DNA from: a virus
DNA length: 30,535 bases
Virus record (IMG/VR): IMGVR_UViG_3300025652_000329
Location: 1-30,535 of that record
Reading direction: 5' to 3' (one strand)
Positions 1-9,514 of this stretch are shown here, in pieces. The notes beneath the pieces were generated by a model that worked only from the letters and a program-made list of their open reading frames with translations, was not told the DNA's origin and made no database searches. The position numbers and the translations under genes are program-made. The first letter of the stretch is position 1. Every line of letters begins with the position of its first letter.

Positions 1-675
1 ATACACGTCAACTTCGTAACCTTCTTGTAAAGCTAAATATGTATAATGTAAATCACCGTTGTCTAACATCCACTCATCCAGAGCGTTATACCCATAAGGT
101 TCAGCCAGACGATGTGTAAGCCCAACGTTCCATGATAGGTTTTTGCTTTTACGTTGTCTGTATCTTTCCGATGCTTCAAAATATTTAATATCTGCAAAAC
201 CATCCTCTAAATACTCTATCTTTAAAGCAAAGAAGTTTACACACAATTCGTCTGGACAACCATCATCAGAGCTAAATCTAATAAAATGATGTTGATCCAT
301 GTAGTCAACACCCTCTTGCCTTTTGTAATCTATTTCAAATAAGTACTCAACCCCTTTAACTTTACCCACAGTGGCCGCATCACTGTAATTAGATTCCGTG
401 CCGTCATAAAAAGTTTGAGCTTTGTTTTCATAGCCAAACCTAGCAATCTTACGTAATCCTATGGTAAAATTATAATCATAAGGAGTTGATATAGTCTGCG
501 TAGATAATCCATTATCTACAGAGAATACATCAACATCTGAAAGTGATGTTCCACCGTTAACTGCTGTGTAGAAAGTAGAATACTTCAACAAGCCTTTAAC
601 ATCAATGTTTCCAAGTGTTTGCGCTATTGTTATATTAGATACAAGCAGTAGCAGTATTATTAGTTTTCTTACCAT
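1..675 (-). CDS. Secreted protein of unknown function with signal peptide (C-terminus beyond left edge)
   Basis: An open frame of 225 codons runs from an ATG at 675 to the window edge with no stop, so the C-terminus is missing. The first 19 residues (MVRKLIILLLLVSNITIAQ) are a clear Sec signal peptide: two positive residues, a run of Ile/Leu/Val, and a cleavage-like end after IAQ, a form common in flavobacteria. The mature part alternates polar and aromatic residues (Tyr, Phe, Val), which suggests beta structure, and contains one close Cys pair (GCPDELC). There is no lipobox Cys directly after the signal. The gene starts 34 bases after the giant-protein gene stop, on the same strand, so it is probably co-transcribed with the virion genes. 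I do not recognise a family. A periplasmic or outer-membrane role in lysis, host-surface change or superinfection exclusion is a guess from the signal peptide alone. Confidence 0.8.
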   Translation of the reverse strand, partial: MVRKLIILLLLVSNITIAQTLGNIDVKGLLKYSTFYTAVNGGTSLSDVDVFSVDNGLSTQTISTPYDYNFTIGLRKIARFGYENKAQTFYDGTESNYSDAATVGKVKGVEYLFEIDYKRQEGVDYMDQHHFIRFSSDDGCPDELCVNFFALKIEYLEDGFADIKYFEASERYRQRKSKNLSWNVGLTHRLAEPYGYNALDEWMLDNGDLHYTYLALQEGYEVDVY

Positions 676-709
676 CTTTTTATTATCACTTATTTTTTGA
701 ATTCTTTAC

Positions 710-3700
710 CTAATCGTGGTAGTAACAATACCCGCTTGAAGAAGATGTTTTCATTTTACATCTTTTCTTATTACTTTTAATTTTTTTGCACTGTGTTTTT
801 TTACCACTTTTATTTTGTTTAACCTTAGCGTGAATAGTACAGTATGATCCACCTGACTCCACCTCTTTTTTACACCTATTACCAGACTTACTAAAAGCTG
901 CACACGTAACTGTTTTTCCTTTTTTTCTTTCTTGCTGTTGTTTCTTTTTATTTACAGATTCGTTTTTTGTATTTTTAGTTGTTTTCTTATTGTTATTTTT
1001 TTTATTCTTTTTATTCTTTTTATTACTGTTTTTAATAGCCTCGATATCTGGGTCTCTAATTCCTAGATCCCAAGTATTCCAACCTAATAATAAAGCTGCT
1101 CTTTGCCACCACTCATGATGCTCGTCAAGAGCATTATCTATGTTCAGCATTTTATTAGATAACCTACCTAAAGGCACGTTAGTTACACCTTCAACAACAT
1201 TACCTATAGCATTCCATATAGGATTATCTAAAGTAAAACCTCTTTTACTGTAAACACCTTCGTTGTATTTATCAGTTTGTATCGAACTATAGATCTTACG
1301 AAGCTTAGATCCTATTGGTGGAGAAAAACCAAGTAACTGCAATATAGTATACGTGTGATCAGCATTCCAACCTTTGTCTTTTTGCCTAGCGTATTCAACT
1401 ATAGTGTTTTTTACGGTACTTATAGCTTTTCCACCGTAACCTATACCAGATAGAACAGAATCAACCATTTGATTCATTATTCTACGAGACTTTTTATCAT
1501 ACTCCTCGGCATCATCAGCAGCAAACAACGCTGATTGCAACGCTCCGAATATAATACCTTGAATCACTCCGTAATAAGCAATTTTAGACATGTGTGTTTT
1601 AGTGTCTCCTCTACCGTTGACTAAGTCTCTAGCGGCTTTATTCATTATCCTAGCGTACTGCATTGGAGTGTTTTGAAACGATAGTATCAACCTACCAAGC
1701 GGAGAGGCTTGTTGTTGAGATATCATATCAGGTCTAGCTGACTGCTGGGAAACCTCTGTTACCTCTTGAAAGTCTATAAAAGCTTGGGCTTCAGCTTGTT
1801 CTTGAGTCATACCCTCTTTCACAAGTGCTTTAACTTTGTTTCTAAAGAAAGCAGCGCCACCACTAGCAATTGCAAAACTATCCGCAAGTTGAGTTGGTAA
1901 AAAACCTTTTTTAAGTAACCAAGCTATAGCTGCTTTAGCTTTATTTTGACTACCAGCAACTGCATCTGAAATTTCAGCTTCATTAATACCTCTTTGATTA
2001 CCAGATCTTCTTTGTTTTAGATAAGGAGAGTTAAATATCATTGTGAAATCTTTCCAGTATTGCTTTTGGTTAGCAAACGCTAAAGCGGCTTTAGCTGGAT
2101 TATTAAAACTCCAGTTCATATAGTTAGTGGCAGATATAGTTTGCAGCACAGCGGATCTCATGTTAAAGAACATAATAGCACCAACAGAGTTGTTAACCCA
2201 ATTCATGTACATGTTCATAATTCTACCACCACCAGTTGGTCTGTTTCTACCAGTTCTCATTCTATATAAAGAATCTTCTAAAGCTTCTCTAAACTTACTA
2301 CCGTATATAGACTCAATTTTATTTAGGTTTACTTTAGAAAATATCTGATCAACATTCTGTTGCCATTCAGCTAAAAAATCAGCTCTAACATCTCCTATTG
2401 CACCGTCACTCAATAAGTCAGAAGATATGTTTTCAGCTAACCAATAATCTTTAGGTTTAGAATATCCATCATCTCTTTTAGAAATTAAACCCACAACATC
2501 CGCATAAGCTTGCATTTCACCGTTGCTTTCCACGATACTTGTTAGTTCCGCTATATCTTGCTCTGTCATACCAGGAACTGCAAAACCAGCTTTACCCCAA
2601 AGATAAACTCTTATTGCTTGATCGTTAGTATACTGTGAACCTTCTATTTTTTTGTTAAGTATTTTCTTAATTTTAGGAAAACTCTTGTTTAAGTTTTTAA
2701 AATCAACTGCTGCTGATTGCTTGGAAGCGTTCAACTCGTCAATAGCTCTAGCGAACGGATCTATTAAAGCTTTTTTGAAAAAAGCCATATCAGCTTCTCC
2801 TTTTTTACCTTTGCCTAAGAAGTTATATAGTAACCCTTGGAAATCTTGAGCTGATGCTGGTATAATAGATTTGTACTTTGCTTTTCTACCTAACAAACTA
2901 GCCTGAGCCTCGGAGAACTCTTGTTGAGAGTTAATACCAGTTACGTCTTCTAATATACCATTAAACTGATCGTTCATTGAATTACTAAAATTAACTTTAG
3001 CTTGCTGAACTTTAGACTTAACATCAAATTGATCTAACATGTTTTTAACCGCCTGCACGTTTTGCAAAGCATCATCCGCAAAGTAAAAGTCATTATAACC
3101 CTCACCAACCTTATCAGCCATCCAAAGAGCTTTGGCTTCAGCGGTAGAGTTACCTAGACCAGTTATATTATTAGCAGGTATGTTTAAACCATTAGCTTTT
3201 AAGAAATCAAATATAGCTTTTTGAGCTTGCGGCGGTCTAGCTGTTAGTACAAACATATTTTTAGGACCAAACTTATTTTGCAACTTCATAGCTTTGTTAA
3301 ACAATGGTGCTAACTTACCTTTTACAACCTTGTTAAAATCTGAAAAGTCAAACGTATAACCTTGATCTAATAAATTTTCGTAAGTACTAGCATATTGCTC
3401 TGCGTTTAAAGTACCAGTTGTACCATCTGGTCTAGTAAATTTAACTAATGACTTAGTTGTAGCGAGTGTATCATCAAAATCTAAAACAGTAATACCTTTT
3501 GCGGGATTAACAGATCTAGAAAACTGTACTGCTCTACCTATTGTTTGACCGTCTTTAGATTTGCTAAATTTAGATGTTGCAGTAGTAGCCGCTTGCATAA
3601 AGTTAACAGCATCCGCTCTGTTTAAAAGATTGACCTTAGAGTTGACTAGTTGTTTATCTACTATTCTAGGTGATATTCTCCAGTTAAGCTTGCCTGTTTT

Positions 3701-6700
3701 TTTATCAATTTTTAACCTTGCAACCATTTCCATTGATTGACCGCTTTTCACTTCAAGTGTTGGAATTTTAATACCTGTTTTGTTTTTAAACTCTTGAGCT
3801 ATAGCTAGTGATACGTTATCTATCTTAGGATTGCCAGTGATCATTCTGTAAGTAGACTCTCCAACGTGTATAAACCCTTGTGGTTTATTAGTGTACTTAC
3901 CGTTGCCATAATGCCACATCGCATATTCAGCACTAATATCCATAACCTGAAGGTACTTAGTTTTCAACACGCTATTAGCAACAGTCATCATTTGCTCAGC
4001 TGTTAGTTTTAAGTTTTGTATTCCACCAAGTTCTTTACTCAAAGCTTTTGTAGCTTTAGAAATCATATCACCTATCAAGCTATCATAAGTAACACCTTTT
4101 TCATTTGTTGTTGGGTTTGAATTAGTAAAACTAACACTACCATCTTCCTTTGGGTTTACAGTTTGAGAAACACCATCGGCCTCATTCATTTTAACTTCAA
4201 TACCAACTATAATTCTTCCACGACTAATATAAGCATCCCCTTCTCCAACTCCTTCTTTTACTTTTTTATTTGTCTTTAAAACATTACCAGCTTCTCTATT
4301 AGCATACTGCAGTGAAGATATAATAAGCTGCTCAAAAGCCTGGTGAGTACTTAACTCAAATTTGTTTTTTCTAGATTTTATAACGTCTCTTAATACTTTT
4401 TTCTGTAATTCAACATCTGTTAGCTTACCGTACTCATTACCCCTGTAGGTTTTATAAGCAAACTCTGCTATAATAGCTTCATCCGATTTAGCAAACTTAG
4501 AGCGTTTAGTCCATCTTTTAATAATACTAGCGCTGTTTAACTTATAACCATATTTAGTTTTAATAACTAGAGTTGGATTAGTTTCCATAGCAGCAAGTAA
4601 ATCCACAATCTCTAAAGCCATGTTTGAAACTATTCTGTTTTCATTTGACTTACTAAAATTAACGTTAGGATCTCTACCAATAGCAGCGGATAGTGTTTCT
4701 AGGTTATCTTGAGCTAAGGTTTCACCTTTTAAAGCTGCTAACTGCTCTCTTTTTTCTATAACATCTTGCTCTTGAGCAACCTGCATTGTAGCATCGTACG
4801 ATAACGCTCCAGCCATAGCTTTTGCTAAACCATCTTTTCTAGTACCTCTTAATCCAGATCTTGAACCTGTTACAGGGTTTACTAGTGGTGCGTAAAAGAA
4901 ATCTAAAAATTGTTTTTCAGTAGGTGTTTTCTTTTTATATACACTTACAGCCGTACCTTTATCTATAATATTTAATGCTGACGGTGGTAGTAGTTTTTGA
5001 TTAACAGCACTTTCAACCTCTTGTTTTGAAGTTAATTTTTCAACAAACGTAGTTAGCACTCTATCGCTATCAGCAACATTACGTTCTAGTTGAACCAAGT
5101 CAGCTGTAAATATAGCCTTAACTATAGGTTCTCTAAATTTCTTTAAATTTTTAACGTAGTCTTTAGTTCCTAAAAAGTTTTTAACTGACTTAAACAAATA
5201 AACGTTAGCTTCGTCTCTTAATTTTCTTTGTATGTTTCTAACTGATGTACCAGCTTCGTATGCTCTTAATAAAGCCTTACGAGCTGAATCTAAAACCTTG
5301 TTATACAAGTCACTGTTAGTTTCAATACCTATCTTTCTTCTAAACTCAGATTCTACTTTTTGTTTACCTTTAGCTTTATCAGCTTTCTTTTTAGCTTGAG
5401 CTGCTGGTGACAAATCTTCTGTCTCAAGAGCTTCCATAGCTTTATCGGTTTCAGCTGCAACTTGAACTTTAACCTCACCCTCTTTAGTTGTTTTACCTAT
5501 GTCCTTAGCGCCTTTCATTTCGTCAGCAACCTTAAACTCCCTGTTGTAAACGTTACCAGCTTTATTAGCTATTTGAGAGTTGATCCAACCAAATAAATTA
5601 TCATTTTGTTCTGGTTTAAAATTCTTAACGTGGCTAACTAACTCAGAGTAAACTAAATCAATAAAGTTATCTGGAACAATGTCAGCTTTATATTTAGATC
5701 TAATTAACCCATCAAGCATTTTATTGTTCTGCATTTCTTTAATAGCGAAGTCAGCGCCTTGTGCTTTCCAAGATTTATTATCCCACCCCATTTCCGCTAA
5801 TTCGTTTACTGAATCTGTTTGGTTTTTAGAAAACTTAGATCCCGCCGCCGATTTGTCACGGCCAGCAAATTCAACCATACTTTCACTAAGCTTACCTGCT
5901 TTAACACTTTTACTATACTCTTTCATAAAGTTAAAAGCTTGCTCACCAGTTTCTATACTTAATTTTTCGTAAGGTGTATTTTTGTTAAATAAACTAGCAA
6001 CATTGTCTTTTATTTTGTCAAAAAAACCTTTATTGTTTTTATAAGTTATATTGTTGTTTTTATCTTCTATAATATCAGACAAAGCGTTAAACCACTCAGA
6101 TGAAGTAGCTGCTTCTTCCTGAGACATGTTATAAGTGTCTTTATTTGTAAGTCTCGCTTCAATAAGATCAACAACATTTTGACCAAGATTAGTTTTTATT
6201 TGATCTTTAAATTGTTTTATTACTACTTTTCTCTCAGCAGGTTTCATTTTTTGAATAGCACCTTCCATCACCGCGTGTAGTACCTCGTGTGAACCAACGT
6301 TCATAGCCCCATACTCAGCGGCGACTTCTCTATTAATCATTATTTGCCCACGACCATCAGCATCTCTAACCACGTTAACACCATCGGAATTATTTGCTTC
6401 ATTAGCAAGTCTGTTTGCTTCTGCTTCTATCTGTTCTTGCGTCATACCAGACAAATCCATACCAGACATAGATCTACTAACATAAGCGCTTACGTAATCT
6501 TTGTTTGAGTCAAAAGCTTCGTAGGGATCATAATCCAACTGCTGACTACTAACCTCAGCAAATTGCTCTGTATCTTTTAAATATATCTTAACTCTAGATT
6601 TTTTTATTTCCTTACCAGCTTTGTTTCTCGCTCTAACATCAGCACTTCTACCATCTACACCAGAATATTTACCTACTATGTTAGCTATATCTGATTTTAT

Positions 6701-8656
6701 TTTAGCAACTTTTTCAGCAGCGCTAGTGTCCCCATCATCTCTATCTTTTTCAGCCTTAGCTTCTTGTTCGGCTTTGTATAACTCTTTTTGTTTTTTTACA
6801 ATTTCTTTTCTATCCTTAACATCTGTAACTTTACCATTTACTTGAGAATCTAAATAAGCATCGCCTTGTCTATTTTTAACAAGACCATCCATAACCTTAT
6901 CGTTTTCAACCTTAACATCAGCAGCAGCTAAAGTCGCATCATCCATTTTGTTTATCTCTTCTACAAAAGCTTTTTCGTTAAACTCTTGGTTACCTATAGT
7001 ATATTTACCTTTTTTCTTTAAAAGCGTTGGCATAACCGTTACACCGGTTGTTGCTATTCCTTTTTCTGCTATACCCTCCGTTAGTATTTCTCCAGCATCG
7101 TACTCTTGGCCACCAAAAGTTTGACCACCAATTTCACTAGCAAGACCACCAGCAACCGCTTGCGTTGATGCTTTTATGTTTCTTTGCGTAGTTGTTGTTA
7201 GTTTACCAGTTGTCCTACCTACAGTTCCACCAGCAACAAGTGTTGATAATCCATCAATAGTACCAATGGCTATACCACGTCTAATGGCTCTATTTTTAAT
7301 TATTTCTTGCCTAGTACCACTCATATTTAAAGCAGTGTTACCATTTGGGTCTATGTACTCAATAACTTCCTCGTCGTTTAGTAACGCTCTTATGTTTTCA
7401 GGTGTAAAATCTTTACCATCTTTCTCTAATTGTTCTTGTAAAAACTGAGAATAAGATTGACCAGCGTCCATACTACCACTCATACCACCCATGAATCCCG
7501 ATAAAAAAGCCAAGCCTTTACCAATAGGGTTTTTTGCATATTTTGCTACAACTGCATTGGTTAAACCAGATGCCGTTCCAGTTCCCACAGCTCTAAGTGC
7601 AACATCTTTAGATGTAACTAACGAAGTAGCCATGTTACCTAAAGAAGATAAAGCAACATCTCTAATATAAGTTGGATTTTCAGCAACAGCCACCATAAAA
7701 GCCATAGTACCACCTTCCTCTTCTTTAATCTGCTCATATCTACTACTGTACTGCTTTACGGCATCTGTTTGCTCTGGCATTTCACCAACAGAGTCAATTA
7801 AAGCCTCTATCTCTTCGTCAGAAGCGGTTTTACCGCTAGACATAACGTCCCAACCAGCCACAGTCCCATCAGCTTGCCTAACTCCAACGACAGCAAGTGA
7901 TCTGTACATAGAGGACAAGTGATCGGCAACAAAATCTGTTACAGCGTTATCACCCATACCAAGCGCTTGTAAATTACCTCTAAAACCATAGTAATACGGG
8001 TTGGTTCTATCTGTTTCTTTTACTTCCTCTACACCTTTTTCACTTTCTTCTTGTCCTATTAAATCAAAAAAACCTTTAACATTAATTTGGCCTTCGTAAG
8101 CTTTACTGTTTTCTTTTAGATCATAAACACCAAGCACCCCAAGTTCTTTCGCATGTAACGAATCATTATACCTACTGTTTTCATCTTGCTGCTCTTCTTT
8201 TATTTCCTCTCTTCTTTCTTCAGTATTAGAATAACCCTCACCAAAAGCACCATAAGTCCACTTGTACAGAGCGGTTGGCATTTTGTTTTCAGCGTCTCGT
8301 TTTTTTATATAATCAAGTTCGCTTTCAGAAAATTTACCAGAATCCTCATAAGCTTGGTATACTGAGCCAATAGTTGGAAGTGATGAATCTGCCTTCCAAA
8401 ATAGCTCTTCATCATCTGGTTCTTTATCTGGTTCTTCACTTGGTTGTTCAGCAACTCTAGGTCTGTTTACGTTTGATTGAAACTCGTCTGGAATAAAACC
8501 CTCTTCTCCTTTCCACCAACTTGTTTCTCTAGTAGATTCTTTTAGCTTGTTAGCTTCTCGCTTTCTTATTTCAGAAAGTTCACTCTCCGAGTACTGCCCA
8601 GAATCTATATAGCTTTGCATGATTTGATCTAACTGTGTTGTTTGAGTCTCGGCCAT
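710..8656 (-). CDS. Giant multidomain virion protein (large polyvalent protein type): zincin-like, nuclease-like, HAD-like and zinc-knuckle segments
   Basis: A 2648-residue protein, probably packaged in the particle and delivered with the DNA. In order: a duplicated N-terminal motif (Y-x-D-S-G-x-x-S-E-S-E-L, residues 16-37 and 103-125); a Gly/Ala-rich hydrophobic region, about 335-550; a zincin-like HEVLH motif (H790, E791, H794); a PD-(D/E)XK-like motif (D1474, E1487, K1489); a HAD phosphatase-like domain, about 1722-1880, with DFDDT (D1726/D1728), LTARPP (T1805) and FADD (D1861/D1862); a helical region with hydrophobic segments near 2157-2172 and 2352-2382; then a Lys/Asn-rich tail and two zinc knuckles with identical C-x9-C-x10-C-x2-H spacing (2585-2609 and 2623-2647, DUF5763-like). 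The region around 2250-2350 (FQNTPMQYAR) resembles a conserved block in giant proteins of marine phages. The start lies one base after the upstream stop. Position after the tail genes fits an ejected protein. The enzymatic roles are inferred from motifs only. Confidence 0.85.
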   Translation of the reverse strand: MAETQTTQLDQIMQSYIDSGQYSESELSEIRKREANKLKESTRETSWWKGEEGFIPDEFQSNVNRPRVAEQPSEEPDKEPDDEELFWKADSSLPTIGSVYQAYEDSGKFSESELDYIKKRDAENKMPTALYKWTYGAFGEGYSNTEERREEIKEEQQDENSRYNDSLHAKELGVLGVYDLKENSKAYEGQINVKGFFDLIGQEESEKGVEEVKETDRTNPYYYGFRGNLQALGMGDNAVTDFVADHLSSMYRSLAVVGVRQADGTVAGWDVMSSGKTASDEEIEALIDSVGEMPEQTDAVKQYSSRYEQIKEEEGGTMAFMVAVAENPTYIRDVALSSLGNMATSLVTSKDVALRAVGTGTASGLTNAVVAKYAKNPIGKGLAFLSGFMGGMSGSMDAGQSYSQFLQEQLEKDGKDFTPENIRALLNDEEVIEYIDPNGNTALNMSGTRQEIIKNRAIRRGIAIGTIDGLSTLVAGGTVGRTTGKLTTTTQRNIKASTQAVAGGLASEIGGQTFGGQEYDAGEILTEGIAEKGIATTGVTVMPTLLKKKGKYTIGNQEFNEKAFVEEINKMDDATLAAADVKVENDKVMDGLVKNRQGDAYLDSQVNGKVTDVKDRKEIVKKQKELYKAEQEAKAEKDRDDGDTSAAEKVAKIKSDIANIVGKYSGVDGRSADVRARNKAGKEIKKSRVKIYLKDTEQFAEVSSQQLDYDPYEAFDSNKDYVSAYVSRSMSGMDLSGMTQEQIEAEANRLANEANNSDGVNVVRDADGRGQIMINREVAAEYGAMNVGSHEVLHAVMEGAIQKMKPAERKVVIKQFKDQIKTNLGQNVVDLIEARLTNKDTYNMSQEEAATSSEWFNALSDIIEDKNNNITYKNNKGFFDKIKDNVASLFNKNTPYEKLSIETGEQAFNFMKEYSKSVKAGKLSESMVEFAGRDKSAAGSKFSKNQTDSVNELAEMGWDNKSWKAQGADFAIKEMQNNKMLDGLIRSKYKADIVPDNFIDLVYSELVSHVKNFKPEQNDNLFGWINSQIANKAGNVYNREFKVADEMKGAKDIGKTTKEGEVKVQVAAETDKAMEALETEDLSPAAQAKKKADKAKGKQKVESEFRRKIGIETNSDLYNKVLDSARKALLRAYEAGTSVRNIQRKLRDEANVYLFKSVKNFLGTKDYVKNLKKFREPIVKAIFTADLVQLERNVADSDRVLTTFVEKLTSKQEVESAVNQKLLPPSALNIIDKGTAVSVYKKKTPTEKQFLDFFYAPLVNPVTGSRSGLRGTRKDGLAKAMAGALSYDATMQVAQEQDVIEKREQLAALKGETLAQDNLETLSAAIGRDPNVNFSKSNENRIVSNMALEIVDLLAAMETNPTLVIKTKYGYKLNSASIIKRWTKRSKFAKSDEAIIAEFAYKTYRGNEYGKLTDVELQKKVLRDVIKSRKNKFELSTHQAFEQLIISSLQYANREAGNVLKTNKKVKEGVGEGDAYISRGRIIVGIEVKMNEADGVSQTVNPKEDGSVSFTNSNPTTNEKGVTYDSLIGDMISKATKALSKELGGIQNLKLTAEQMMTVANSVLKTKYLQVMDISAEYAMWHYGNGKYTNKPQGFIHVGESTYRMITGNPKIDNVSLAIAQEFKNKTGIKIPTLEVKSGQSMEMVARLKIDKKTGKLNWRISPRIVDKQLVNSKVNLLNRADAVNFMQAATTATSKFSKSKDGQTIGRAVQFSRSVNPAKGITVLDFDDTLATTKSLVKFTRPDGTTGTLNAEQYASTYENLLDQGYTFDFSDFNKVVKGKLAPLFNKAMKLQNKFGPKNMFVLTARPPQAQKAIFDFLKANGLNIPANNITGLGNSTAEAKALWMADKVGEGYNDFYFADDALQNVQAVKNMLDQFDVKSKVQQAKVNFSNSMNDQFNGILEDVTGINSQQEFSEAQASLLGRKAKYKSIIPASAQDFQGLLYNFLGKGKKGEADMAFFKKALIDPFARAIDELNASKQSAAVDFKNLNKSFPKIKKILNKKIEGSQYTNDQAIRVYLWGKAGFAVPGMTEQDIAELTSIVESNGEMQAYADVVGLISKRDDGYSKPKDYWLAENISSDLLSDGAIGDVRADFLAEWQQNVDQIFSKVNLNKIESIYGSKFREALEDSLYRMRTGRNRPTGGGRIMNMYMNWVNNSVGAIMFFNMRSAVLQTISATNYMNWSFNNPAKAALAFANQKQYWKDFTMIFNSPYLKQRRSGNQRGINEAEISDAVAGSQNKAKAAIAWLLKKGFLPTQLADSFAIASGGAAFFRNKVKALVKEGMTQEQAEAQAFIDFQEVTEVSQQSARPDMISQQQASPLGRLILSFQNTPMQYARIMNKAARDLVNGRGDTKTHMSKIAYYGVIQGIIFGALQSALFAADDAEEYDKKSRRIMNQMVDSVLSGIGYGGKAISTVKNTIVEYARQKDKGWNADHTYTILQLLGFSPPIGSKLRKIYSSIQTDKYNEGVYSKRGFTLDNPIWNAIGNVVEGVTNVPLGRLSNKMLNIDNALDEHHEWWQRAALLLGWNTWDLGIRDPDIEAIKNSNKKNKKNKKNNNKKTTKNTKNESVNKKKQQQERKKGKTVTCAAFSKSGNRCKKEVESGGSYCTIHAKVKQNKSGKKTQCKKIKSNKKRCKMKTSSSSGYCYYHD

Positions 8657-8657
8657 G

Positions 8658-9509
8658 TTAAACTTGAGTATTTTCTGTGTTATCTTGTTGTGGTTTCGTT
8701 CTAGCTATCATTTCGTCAGCTTTTTTAGCTTCAGCTGGTGTTTGGTGGTTTTCGTCAAATGCTTTTCTTATTCTATTAGCATAGTATGCATGCAATCTAC
8801 TGTCTTTGTTAGGGTCAAATGAGTCAGGATGTAACATTTCATCTGGTATACTACCGTTTTGAATAGCTTCTTGATTTTCTATAACATAGTCATTCAAAAA
8901 GTATCTACCCCCAATTTTGTCAGATGCCATAACTTTCCACGCGTCTGACCTCTCTAGTATTTTACTTACCTCCCAATCAACATCATAATCTAAAGGATTA
9001 CCCATATCATTACGCTGTTTAACGGCGCTTTGTTGTAGCTTCATGAAGTTAGCTTCTTCATTTCCTTTTATAACCCAATCTTCAGTTATATCTTCTTTTC
9101 TTTTCCACTTAGTATTTCCTTTCTCGTCGGTAACACCCATTATAAAATTTAAATTATCATCAAGGGAAATCTCACCCCTCTCAGTCATAAAGTCCCTCTC
9201 CCAACTTATATCAGTATAATTTGAATACATGCTCTCACCATCTCTACCGCCAGCGTAGTTCATAGCGAATTCTTCTTTTATAGCTTTAATAGCATCAAGA
9301 TCTCTGGACCACCCCATGATCTGCCCTTTAAAATGATTGGCCATCTCTTTATTTCCCTCTGCTAAGTTCTTGTCATACATTCTAACAGCGCTAGCGACGT
9401 TTTTGTTGATTCGCTCTTGGTTAAATTTTCCATGTATCTCAGAAGATAAAGAGTCTTTACCATAAGATAAGTTCTCAAAATATTTCCTTGCTTGCTTGTC
9501 GTCAGCCAT
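8658..9509 (-). CDS. Conserved phage protein, possible internal (cargo) virion protein
   Basis: A 283-residue protein, predicted soluble, rich in charged residues and mostly helical, with no signal peptide or membrane segment. The middle contains aromatic, acidic patches (MYSNYTDISWERDF; DWEVSKILERSDAWKVM), and the C-terminus is polar and probably disordered (KPQQDNTENTQV). No catalytic motif is visible. It sits between the S74-domain protein and the giant multidomain protein, one base from the latter's start and five bases from the former's stop, so the three are probably translated as one unit. Such a position next to a giant ejected protein suggests a minor internal virion protein or a chaperone for it, but this is inference from context. 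I do not recognise a named family. Confidence 0.75.
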   Translation of the reverse strand: MADDKQARKYFENLSYGKDSLSSEIHGKFNQERINKNVASAVRMYDKNLAEGNKEMANHFKGQIMGWSRDLDAIKAIKEEFAMNYAGGRDGESMYSNYTDISWERDFMTERGEISLDDNLNFIMGVTDEKGNTKWKRKEDITEDWVIKGNEEANFMKLQQSAVKQRNDMGNPLDYDVDWEVSKILERSDAWKVMASDKIGGRYFLNDYVIENQEAIQNGSIPDEMLHPDSFDPNKDSRLHAYYANRIRKAFDENHQTPAEAKKADEMIARTKPQQDNTENTQV

Positions 9510-9514
9510 TCTAT

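Noticed and set aside
3430-3490. DFDDT in the giant protein as the catalytic loop of a virion RNA polymerase, as in crAss-like giant proteins
   Set aside because: The polymerase loop is DFDGD-like. Here the motif is followed in order by LTARPP, a Lys and FADD, which is the HAD phosphatase pattern.
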